A DNA stretch of 64,000 nt from contig NC_134383.1 of the NCBI RefSeq assembly GCF_035582795.1, positions 503,501 to 567,500 on the forward strand, in the 5' to 3' direction. A program made the position numbers and the translations under genes. Source of the stretch: Mycteria americana (lineage: Eukaryota; Chordata; Aves; Ciconiiformes; Ciconiidae). The notes beneath the pieces were generated by a model. The model ran no database searches and was not told the DNA's origin. It saw nothing but the letters and a program-made list of their open reading frames with translations. Every line of letters starts with the position of its first letter. Position 1 is the first letter of the stretch. Of this stretch, positions 1 through 8,236 are shown in pieces.

Positions 1-2820
1 GGGCGGAAGGGCTCGGCAGACGGGAACGATGCTCTCCCCAAAGCCACCTCCTCCGGCTCAAAGCGCCGCTGGCCACGCTCAGCTGTTCTCCGTGGTTACG
101 GACAGCCGGACCTGTGACATACCGGAGGCTCATTCGAGAGATACTCGAGCCTAGACGTTTTTACGAATAATTAGTATCGGCACAGCCAACACGCCTCAGT
201 TCTCAGCAGTTTTTTGAGAGTCAGCGTGTGGGATGCGTTGCCGAAGCTCCTCCTCCCCTCGTTCATAGCGATTGTCTTTCGGGGTAGTTTTGGTTCAAGC
301 GTAGAAGGGAAGATAGAAATGGGAAATTTTCTCCCTGGATGTACGCAGGTAGAGTCCCGTCACAAATCTTATTACTTCTGACAGAAGAGGCTGGCATAAA
401 GTAAGGGAGGGAGAGCGATACAGCCCAGGAAGGAGGCGAACGGCCGAAAGGAGCCACGCTCCACAAGTACCCTCCAAGCTCCGCAGCACCCGGCGAGCCC
501 AGGCAGGAGCCAGAGGGGCTCGTCCCGCTCTCCGGCCGGCCGCCTTTTGGCGTCTTGGCAAGAACCTAATAAAAAAACCCCCCAAAACGCCGGAGTTTTT
601 AGGGCTGTAGCGGAACCTTTGCGCCAGTACAGACTTACTAAGGTTACGAGAGGTAATCGTACGTGACCCCAGAAGCGTACAGTGCAGATGCCACGCCAGC
701 GAGATGAGGACCACGTCGGTGACACCGCCAGCTCCGGCTCTGCTTGGCGTGACCACCCCCGGTGCCACCGGGACGCCCTGCGCAAGCGGCACGGCTTCTC
801 GGCACCGCAGCGAGCGCCAGGAACGGCCTCGTTGCCCAGCTCCAGGAAACGGAGCCGAAAACGAGAGGATGCTGGGAGGCAGCTCGGGACCTCCGCCGCT
901 CGCTAGTTAACGCTGAATCTAACGCCACCGTTCCCTTAAAGACCTCCGCGCCTGCCAGCGCGGCGCAGTAAAGGCAGGAATTCAGCAGCTGCTGACACGT
1001 TCTCTGGAAATAACATGCCCAGGTCTTGTAGCGCTGGCGTCTTTAATCGCTGTTTAACTGTTCGAACATCAGCATCGCTGGGGATTTTTATGGTCTGTTT
1101 AAAAAGCACAATGATTCCCTTCACGGAGAAGTTTGTAGCTACAATTACCCTTCTGCTGCAACCTGCCAGGAGTCACCGAAAGCCTTTCCCAGCGAAGAGG
1201 CTGGGCGGCATTCCGCCTGCCGCTCGTGCTCGCCGACAGAAATCGCGGCGGCACCTAAGGCAGCAAGGTGGGCGCAGGCCGCGCTCGTGCCGGGAGCACA
1301 CAGGCTCGGGCGACGAGCGGCTCAGCTCTCCCCTCGCCTGTGCCAGCTTTGCCAACAGCAGGACGCAGCCCAGGCGACGGAGAGGCTGTGAGAAGAGAGG
1401 GCAGCCCGGCTTCCCGGGCCCCGCCTGTCCTCCCTCCCCTCGGAGCGGCCCACTTTCCCCAGACTCGCCCCGTGCCCGTACACGAAGCCAAAGAAGCGAA
1501 TCGAAGCCAGTGACCGAAGCTCGGTTTATCCAGTCGTAACCGCGGCTGTTATTTTTGCCGGCTCCTCTCCCTCTCTGCCGAGCTGTCAATCAGCCCCTAG
1601 GCGTTCGCGGGCTGGAACGACAATTGCACGCGGGGACGAGGTGTGCTGTTATTGCATTAGGTCCTTCCGGGCTCTCGGAGAAAGGACTGTCGTTCGCAAC
1701 GGCTTTGTCTGCCTGGTCTCTGCGTCGCTGGGTGTAATTACAGGTACCTGCTTTCTGGCTGCAGGGAACTCTCAAGCCTCCGCTTTCGATCGAGCAGCCC
1801 CGTTGCCACAGCGCTGCCGCCCGCTCGGAGAAGTCACAGAGGCGGCCGGACAATTGGAGGTGCGGGAGCGCAGCCGGGCGCGAGGGAAGGCACGGCCGAC
1901 GCCTGCGACCGGCGCTGGGGACAGAGGTGGCACGGCAGGAACACAACGGGTGAGAGGGCGGAACGGCTGCCGGGCTCCCGTACGGCACGGGAGAGCTGAG
2001 GCAGAACCTCGAGCCGGGAGCTGTGGGGATCCACAGCTTCGGAGGAGTAACCTGGAAGGCAGGCCGAGAACGAGGTGCGAGGCGCGAGCAATAGCAACGA
2101 GCCGAGGAGGACTAGTCGCTCATTTTGCCTCCAATGGTGCTGTGTGAGTATTTCTGCATGGCCGTCGCTGTCTCGAAGAGCTATGCTGGGCTGTGGGAAG
2201 CAGGGAAGCAGGAGAGGAGAAAGTAAAACACCAGGAGCCTCTTCTAGAGCTGGAATCGGTTGAAGTTTCTGCAACGCTTAAGAGCGCTTGCATATTAAGA
2301 GTGAAAATAGGCAGCTAAAGTACGTGGTTTGCCCCCCAAAGCAAAAGAACTTTCTGGTTTTCCAGTTTGCTTCTTTCAAGAGCAAAAAGGGCGTAAAATA
2401 GTAACGCAAAAAGGGAAAAAACCACAGCAGGATTACAGGACGGAAGGTGGCCGCGTACTGCCTGCCACGCACGGCCGCGGCGCTCGCTGGAAGACGCCCG
2501 GCACACGCGGAGCAAGCCGACGACGGTACGAGCGCCGCGCACGCTCCCAGCCAAGCCCAAGGGGACCCGGTAAGGAAAAAAAACCAGAGGAAAGTAAACG
2601 AGGCTCCAGGGAAATTAAGGCAAAGTGGAAGTCCTGGCAGAGCGAGGTAATAATTTCCTTTCTGAATGAGTAACTGTTTAGAATTTAACCAGGCGAACAC
2701 GATTAAACCAAATGAATATAAATTCTAGGTGCGGTAGTAAGTAATGAAGTGAAGAAAATGAACAGCGCCTAATTAACAAGAAAATAGGATCTGCCATAAC
2801 GCGTTGGGATCTAATGAAAA
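1..2820. other. Upstream flank without recognised gene
   Basis: Several overlapping open frames occur on both strands, up to about 170 codons, but none has a recognisable domain, and their length fits the high GC content. No CR1, LTR or SINE sequence was recognised. In human, the small gene C11orf71 lies here in divergent orientation to RBM7. I could not match its C-terminal sequence, as I remember it, to either strand. Confidence 0.5.
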
Positions 2821-2869
2821 ATGAAGGTTCAACTTCCCCTCTCAAAATTTTTCCAGATGGAAAATACCC

Positions 2870-3757
2870 GTTTTACATCCGCCATCTTCCGAAATACCCA
2901 GGGGATTACAGTCGCTGGGAAGAACCGCGCTCGATCAAGCGACAGGGGCAGGGGAGCTATTTTGCAAAACGCTCGGAGGAGTAGCGGAGCCGGGAGGCGA
3001 CCGCCCAAACGCGAACCCAGAAGCGCCGCCGTGACGTTCGAGTTTAACGGCGGCGGGCCGAGCAGCCCGCCCCGGTTAGCGCGGCTGCGGGAGGCAGCCC
3101 TCGTCCCGACGGCTCTCCCGTGGCGGCGGCCATCGAGCAAGAGCGCCGGGGCGGTAACGCGGAGCGACGGCAGGCGAGGCGCCGTTCCCCAGCCGGCTTC
3201 GCCTACGCCGCTTCTCCCTGCGCGACACAGAGCAACGCCCACGCTCCGCTGCCGAGGCCCGCGCGGCCCAGGGCGCTCAGGCCGGGAGGGCTCCAGCCCT
3301 GCGGGCGCAGCCGGGCAGCGAGGCAGCGCCCTGCCAGAGAGCGCGGCGTCAGGAGCCCAGGGCCGGGCCGGCCGCGCCTCCCCCCCTTCTTTCTTCTTAA
3401 CCCGTCTCGCGGCCTGTAACCGCGAGCGTTCGAGCGCACTCCATGACGACACGCAGCATTCACTGTACGTCACTGCTCAACTCAAGGCCTCGGGGGGGCC
3501 GCGGGAGGCCGGGCCCCCCCCCCCGCCCGCCCCCTGGGGCACGGGGCCCGCCGAGCCCCTCCACCCGCGACGCGGGCGGGACCCCCGCCGGCCCCGGGCC
3601 CCACAGGGCCCCGCTGCCCCAGCCGAACGCCGGGCTCCGCCGCGCCGGCCCGCCGGAAGGGGCGGGGCGCGCACGCCGGCGCGGCGACGTCACGCCGCCG
3701 GCGCCTGCGCAGAGGCGCGCGTCGTCGCCGGTGAGCGCGGGCTGCCCGGCCGCGGCC
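2870..3757 (+). promoter_or_regulatory. RBM7: CpG-island promoter and 5' UTR region of RBM7
   Basis: The stretch is very rich in C, G and CpG, and runs up to the RBM7 start codon without a TATA box, as is usual for a housekeeping promoter. Close to the start codon lie a GC box (3657-3668), a CRE-like core reading CGACGTCACG (3685-3694) and an NRF1-type site reading GCGCCTGCGC (3701-3710). The transcription start is probably between about 3690 and 3740, but that is inferred from the motifs. A second motif group near 2880 faces the other way and is listed separately. Confidence 0.7.
2879..2891 (-). promoter_or_regulatory. YY1-type initiator motif, minus strand
   Basis: Read on the minus strand the site is CGGAAGATGGCGG, matching the AAGATGGCGGC form of the YY1 element overlapped by an ETS-like CGGAA. 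Such elements commonly sit just downstream of housekeeping transcription starts, with the ATG of the motif sometimes used as a start codon. Here that ATG (2885-2883) opens a frame of only 18 codons ending at 2829. It lies about 870 bp upstream of the RBM7 start, so a divergent transcript is possible. The motif is seen; the transcript is inferred. Confidence 0.45.
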
Positions 3758-3853
3758 ATGGGGGCGGCGGCGGCCGAGGCGGATCGGACCCTCTTCGTGG
3801 GGAACCTGGACCCCAAGGTCACCGAGGAGCTCATCTTCGAGCTGTTCCACCAG
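3758..3853 (+). CDS. RBM7: RBM7 coding exon 1
   Basis: It encodes residues 1-32, from MGAAAAEADRTLFVGNL to FELFHQ, the first half of the RRM with RNP2. It ends in phase 0 at donor CAG|gtaccg. The exon lies inside the CpG island. Confidence 0.95.
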
Positions 3854-6800
3854 GTACCGCCGCCGCGCCGCCCCGCCCCGCCCGCCGCGCTTTATACCGG
3901 GGGAGGGCCGGGCGGCCGCCATGGCGGGGCGGGCCCAGGCGAGCGGACGGCGGCCGCCGGAGGACACACTTCCGCGGGGCGCCCGCCGGGCCGGGGCAGC
4001 GGGGCGGCCACCACCCCCAACGTGCCCCCGAGCCCCCCCCGTCGCACCCCGCTACGGCCCCGTGCGCGCCGGGGCACTCCCTGCCCGCACCCCCGAACGC
4101 AGCCCGCGCTGCGCACCCCGGGTGCCGTGCAACGCCGGGGAGCTCCCCCCATGCACCGCCAGCCCTGTGAACCCCTCCTGCCCCCCATGCACCGCCAGCC
4201 CTGTGTACGCCCCCATCCACCGCCAGCCTGTGCCCCCCTCCTGCCCCCCATCCACCGCCAGCCTGTGCCCCCCTCCCCCCATCCACCGCCAGCCTGTGCC
4301 CCCCTCCTGCCCCCGATCCACCGCCAGCCTGTGCCCCCCTCCTGCCCCCGATCCACCGCCAGCCTGTGCCCCCCTCCTGCCCCCGATCCACCGCCAGCCT
4401 GTGCCCCGTCCACCCACCAGCCTGTGCCCCCCTCCTGCCCCCCATCCACCGCCAGCCTGTGCCCCCCTCCTGCCCCCCATCCACCCACCAGCCTCTGCCC
4501 CCCTCCTGCCCCCCATCCACCCACCAGCCTGTGCCCCCCTCCCCCCATCCACCGCCAGCCTGTGCCCCCCTCCTGCCCCCCATGCACTGCCAGCCCTGTG
4601 TACGCCCCCATCCACCGCCAGCCTGTGCCCCGTCTACCCACCAGACTGTGCCCCCCTCCTGCCCCCCATCCACCGCCAGCCTGTGCCCCCCTCCTGCCCC
4701 CCATCCACCCACCAGCCTCTGCCCCCCTCCTGCCCCCCATCCACCCACCAGCCTGTGCCCCCCTCCCCCCATCCACCGCCAGCCTGTGCCCCCCTCCTGC
4801 CCCCCATCCACCCACCAGCCTGTGCCCCCCTCCCCCCATCCACCGCCAGCCTGTGCCCCCTCCCCCCCATCCACCAGCAGCCTGTGGCCCCTCCCCCCAT
4901 CACTCTGTGCCCCCCTCCCCCATCCACCCCCAGCCTGTGCCCCCCTCCCCCCCATCAGCCCTGTGCCCCCCATCCACCCACCAGCCCTGTGCCCCCCTTC
5001 CACCACCCCTCCGCCCCAAACTGGGGATCCCCCCCCCCCGACGTGCTGCTGCCCCCCCAAACACCACCTGAAGCCCTCCCTGCACAGCGACGTCGGGCAG
5101 AATGCTCGCGCGCTTACGCCATCCTCCTCTGTGTCCTGAGTTGGTCGGCTTAGGTTTATTTCCCTTTTTTTTAAATTGCTTTTGGCCGATGTAAAACTTT
5201 TTGGAGAGCCGCTCCATCTTTATTTTAACGCCTTTTGTTTCTTGATTCGCAGGCAGGTCCGGTAATTAAGGTTAAAATCCCCAAGGATAGAGACGGTAGA
5301 CCCAAGCAGTTCGCGTTTGTGAATTTCAAACACGAAGAATCTGTCCCGTATGGATTGAGCCTGCTTAACGGGATCAAACTGTACGGAAGGCCCATCAAAA
5401 TTCAGTTCCGATCAGGTACCCGCAGAAGGAAACGCTGAATGACCCGGTTGCTAGAGAGAAAGCCAAAGTGCCCTCCGCTTCCCCCTCCCAAGGGCTGGCG
5501 AATTTCTATTTAATTGGTTAAATTGCCCGCGCTGCTCGCCAAACCGTCACTCGCCCAATAGCCCCTGGTTTCGTGGGACGATGGTGCCGAGCAGGCGTGG
5601 GCTTTTGCCCCCGAGCTCTAACGGGGGACCTTCCTGTCGGGCGTGGCCGAGTCTAATCCTGGAGCTGAATCTTCTGTTTGGGGTTTTTTTTTGATGACTC
5701 GTTCTGTACCCTTGAAAGCTGTTCTAAAGCATCGTGCGAGCAGTCAACGTTGCGCCTGATGTCAGTTAAAGGAGGCACGTTGGCCAGAATATCGCTGCCC
5801 GATCGCACCTTTCCCGGCGGGTATTAAGACAGTTGCAGCGTCTTGTTTTGGAGACCGCATCGCGCGCTTTTGCAGGTCGCTGACGAAACTCGAGAGCTAA
5901 TTAAGCACGTGGGAGCCGTTAGCGCCTTGCAAGTTCGCTGCACGCCCAAGCTCCTCTAACTCGCGCCGGTCAGTCTCGTGAAATGTTTGTTTCTCTTCAG
6001 GGAGCAGTCACGCATCTCAAGACGGCAATCCATCCTGTTCCCCGCACGGAGCTGCCAACACCAGCCCGTCTGGTGCGCCGCATGCGGCATCCAACTGCAG
6101 CAGGTACGAGTCCCGTCGGCACGCGCCGGAGGTACGCGCGCGTGGTTGGAAGTAGGAAACAGCGTTTGCAGGGTTCGCTGTGTTCCTGCCTCTCTTTCCA
6201 AGCGCGATTTGGTCTTTCTTCCCCGCGGAGTAAGCGCTTGCATTCCTAGCGCCTGGCGTTCTCGGTGCCTGAAATCCTAACGCAGCAAGAATAGCATCGT
6301 GTTTTCATATGAGCCCGGAAAAGATCCGGTGAGGTGAGGCAGGGGGAGCGCTGCCAAATGCACAGCGCAAGCGTCTCCGCACCGGTTTCTGAGCACGGTA
6401 GCGAGTTCAGGCCGATGCTTGGAGGGTTGTTTTGTTTCTAACGGGAGAAGCGCGACTGGGACGCAAATGCCCCCCGGGCCGCGATAGTCTTGTCTTTACG
6501 GCTAAAATTCCTACTCTTTGTTTTTTCTGCAGATACGACAGGAGCTCTGACAGTATGGTAGCAGCGGGATTCTCGTCGGCGCAGAGGTCTCTGCCGTCTG
6601 CCGATAACCTTCAGAGACAAGCGGTGGTACGCCGTTGGCTTGTGCTAATAGCCCACGGCTGACAGACAGCGCGGGACAGGGTCGCCTCTAATTTTGAGTA
6701 CTCGTTTCCCGTAGCGGTTGCGAGAGGTTGTGGGGATATACTCCTGCTGCCGAGGCGATTAGTGGCGGGGAGGGCTTTGAGCTTTAGGAGGCTGGCTGTA

Positions 6801-7438
6801 GATGAAGCAAGCGGTAATAGCTATTCTGGAAGTTTGCGTTTAGTCTCGTTTCGCAACCAAAAACTTTCGTTTTCCCCTGTCTTTACGGCGTGATTACCGT
6901 GTGATTTGGAGGCCAGCACGGGGGTCAGCACTTCTCTGGCCCCCGTGCCCCCTTCCAGCGCTCTGCCGGGAAGCGAGGGCAGCAAATCCACCGACCTTCC
7001 CTTTCCCTCTTCTCTTTCCAGATGAACAGCGCCATGTGGCAGCAGCCTCAGTTCGGGGGCAAGTACGAGCAGCCCGGCTTCGCCCTGCCCGGCTACCAGC
7101 AGGCTCCTCCCGCCTTTCACCCCTCGCCGGCCTCCCAGATGCCGCGGCGCCCAGAGGTGCCGGCGCCGCGCAAGGGCAGGCTGAGCGCCCACCCCTACCA
7201 CCCGGACAGCAGGCACTTCGGCCGCGAGCAGCGCTTTGGGGAGCGGGGGCCCGACTACTGCAGGGGCAAGAGGGAGGAGTACGGCTTTGAGGAGAGGGGG
7301 CACGACGCCGAGCATCACTACCGGGGGGGCAGAGAGGAACCTGCCTACGAAGAGAGGCACCGGGACGGCTGGAGCCACGACTACGACTACCGGAGGGAGA
7401 GCTACAGAGAGGCCAAGTGGCACCCGGCGCGGCATTAG
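3758..7438 (+). CDS. RBM7: RNA-binding motif protein 7, NEXT complex subunit
   Basis: Coding exons are 3758-3853, 5253-5415, 6001-6103, 6533-6626 and 7022-7438, joining in frame to 290 codons and a TGA-free reading to TAG. Human RBM7 is about 266 aa. One RRM spans residues about 10-87, with RNP2 LFVGNL at 12-17 and RNP1 QFAFVNFK at 51-58; it is nearly identical to the human domain as I recall it. The middle (88-152) is Ser/Pro/Ala-rich and poorly conserved except for the LQRQAV block (147-152). The tail (about 185-290) is rich in Arg, Glu, His, Asp and Tyr and ends in WHPARH, like the human WRSSRH end. In the nucleus RBM7 binds U-rich RNA and, with ZCCHC8 and the helicase MTR4, feeds promoter-upstream transcripts and other short-lived RNAs to the exosome. 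The start is chosen by match to the human N-terminus and the GCGGCCATGG context. All introns are GT-AG. Confidence 0.97.
4150..5010 (+). repeat. C-rich minisatellite in RBM7 intron 1
   Basis: About 0.86 kb of the 1.4-kb intron is a tandem array. The main unit is about 35 bp and begins CAGCCTGTGCCCCCCTCCTG, followed by CCCCCCATCCACCGC. Variant units lack the CCTG block (about 28 bp) or carry CACCCACC in place of CACCGC. A multi-unit segment near 4440-4570 recurs about 224 bp later near 4664-4795, which shows higher-order duplication. CAGCCCTGTGTACGCCCCC variants occur near 4196 and 4590. The minus strand has many runs of five or six G. The array has almost no stop codons in several frames and creates spurious open frames of over 400 codons. 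Confidence 0.95.
5253..5415 (+). CDS. RBM7: RBM7 coding exon 2
   Basis: It encodes residues 33-86 plus one base, from AGPVIKVKIP to IKIQFRS, the second half of the RRM including RNP1. The acceptor is ttcgcag|GC and the donor TCAG|gtaccc. Reading on into intron 2 would add GTRRRKR and stop at 5438. Confidence 0.96.
6001..6103 (+). CDS. RBM7: RBM7 coding exon 3
   Basis: It encodes residues 87-120 (GSSHASQD through NCS), a Ser/Pro/Ala-rich linker. SSHASQD matches human SSHAPQD at the start and the rest has diverged. The acceptor is ctcttcag|GG and the donor GCAG|gtacga. Confidence 0.9.
6533..6626 (+). CDS. RBM7: RBM7 coding exon 4
   Basis: It encodes residues 121-152, from RYDRSSDSM to NLQRQAV, matching human RYERTMDNM to NFQRQAV. 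The acceptor is tttctgcag|AT and the donor GGTG|gtacgc. The stretch AQRSLPSADN corresponds to the human region carrying the stress-kinase phosphorylation site. Confidence 0.92.
7022..7438 (+). CDS. RBM7: RBM7 terminal coding exon 5
   Basis: It encodes residues 153-290 and the stop. It starts MNSAMWQQPQFGGKYEQPGF, like human MNSALRQMSYGGKFGSSPL, and ends with the charged Arg/Glu/His/Asp tail. The acceptor is tctttccag|AT. The third codon positions are markedly richer in G and C than in exons 2-4, in line with its position just before the REXO2 CpG island. Confidence 0.95.
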   Translation: MNSAMWQQPQFGGKYEQPGFALPGYQQAPPAFHPSPASQMPRRPEVPAPRKGRLSAHPYHPDSRHFGREQRFGERGPDYCRGKREEYGFEERGHDAEHHYRGGREEPAYEERHRDGWSHDYDYRRESYREAKWHPARH

Positions 7439-7660
7439 CGCCTGCTCGGTGGGCTTTAAAGAACTTGAGGGCAAAGAAGGCTCGATCTGTTTCTTACCGA
7501 GTATACGTATAAAAAAAACACCCCCACCCCATGAAAGTTCCCTTTTAATGTTTGTAAAACTACTAGCGGCGTAGTCCTCCGGAATTCGTGTCTCAGTTTT
7601 AAACGTGTTAACTCTACACCTCAGGGAAAAAAAAAACAAACCCCACGCTTCGTAACCGTT
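7439..7660 (+). other. RBM7: Probable RBM7 3' UTR
   Basis: The sequence after the stop is T- and A-richer than the coding exon. It has no AATAAA. The closest candidate is TATAAA at 7508-7513, before a C-rich run, so the cleavage site is uncertain. Any 3' UTR must be short if it is to end before the REXO2 promoter at about 7.94 kb. Confidence 0.4.
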
Positions 7661-7939
7661 TGCTTGTATGGCGGAGGAGCGGCCGTTTGTGTTTTTGCGG
7701 TGCGGAGGAAGGGGCCGTCCCGGTACGGGACGCGGGGTACATCCTGCAGCGGAGGCGAGGGGGACGGACGCTTTCCGGCACGCTCGGTATTTGGCACAGC
7801 GGTTTTGATACCGAGTATTTCACCGCCCCTTGTCCCGCAGAAGAGCATTGAAAGTGTCCCTGGAAAAAGCCGCGGGTGGGCCCTGCTCATTGCAGCCCGG
7901 GGAGCACGGCTGGTTCTGTGTCACCGGAGCTCGCCCCGC

Positions 7940-8104
7940 TTTTATCCGCCGCGGGGGGAGCCCCCGGCCGCTCCCCCGCCGCCGCCGCGCCTACATCTCC
8001 CAGCAGCCCTCGCGCCCGCCGCCCGCGCCCGCCCGGGGGGGGCCGGCGCCGCGGGGCCTGCCGGGAGTTGTAGTGCGGCGGCGGCGCTTTGCGGCCCGGC
8101 GGCG
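7940..8104 (+). promoter_or_regulatory. REXO2: REXO2 CpG promoter with paired ZNF143/THAP11-type motifs
   Basis: Two copies of the vertebrate promoter motif ACTACAATTCCCAGCA face each other. The plus-strand copy reads CTACATCTCCCAGCAG (7991-8006). The minus-strand copy is the complement of CCTGCCGGGAGTTGTAGT (8057-8074). Such motifs bind ZNF143 with THAP11/HCFC1 and usually lie just upstream of CpG-island transcription starts. The second copy ends 30 bp before the REXO2 start codon, so the 5' UTR is probably very short or the site lies at the transcription start. No TATA box is seen. Confidence 0.7.
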
Positions 8105-8236
8105 ATGCTGGGCGGCAGCCGCGCTGGCCTGGGTCGCCTGCGGAGCTGCGCCGGGCGGCTGTGGCGGGGCCGGCGGCGGGCGGCGGCCATGGCCGGCGGC
8201 GGCATGGGCCAGCGGATGGTCTGGGTGGACCTGGAG
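8105..8236 (+). CDS. REXO2: REXO2 coding exon 1
   Basis: It encodes residues 1-44: the Arg-rich presequence followed by [10 protein letters not shown] with the first two catalytic acids. It ends in phase 0 at donor GAG|gtgcgg. The following intron is only 92 bp. Confidence 0.95.

Noticed and set aside
1-2820. Possible avian C11orf71 divergent to RBM7
   Set aside because: No frame matched the C-terminal sequence I remember for the human protein; the gene may be absent in birds.
2829-3473. 214-codon minus-strand frame over the RBM7 CpG island
   Set aside because: The composition is that of GC-rich promoter DNA and no domain or start context is evident. Only the last 18 codons, after the YY1-type ATG, are worth a separate note.
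3443-5153. Open frames of 410-542 codons on both strands, rich in Pro/Cys/Ala or Gly/Gln/Ala/Trp
   Set aside because: They are produced by the stop-poor minisatellite in RBM7 intron 1 and overlap a real intron with good splice sites.
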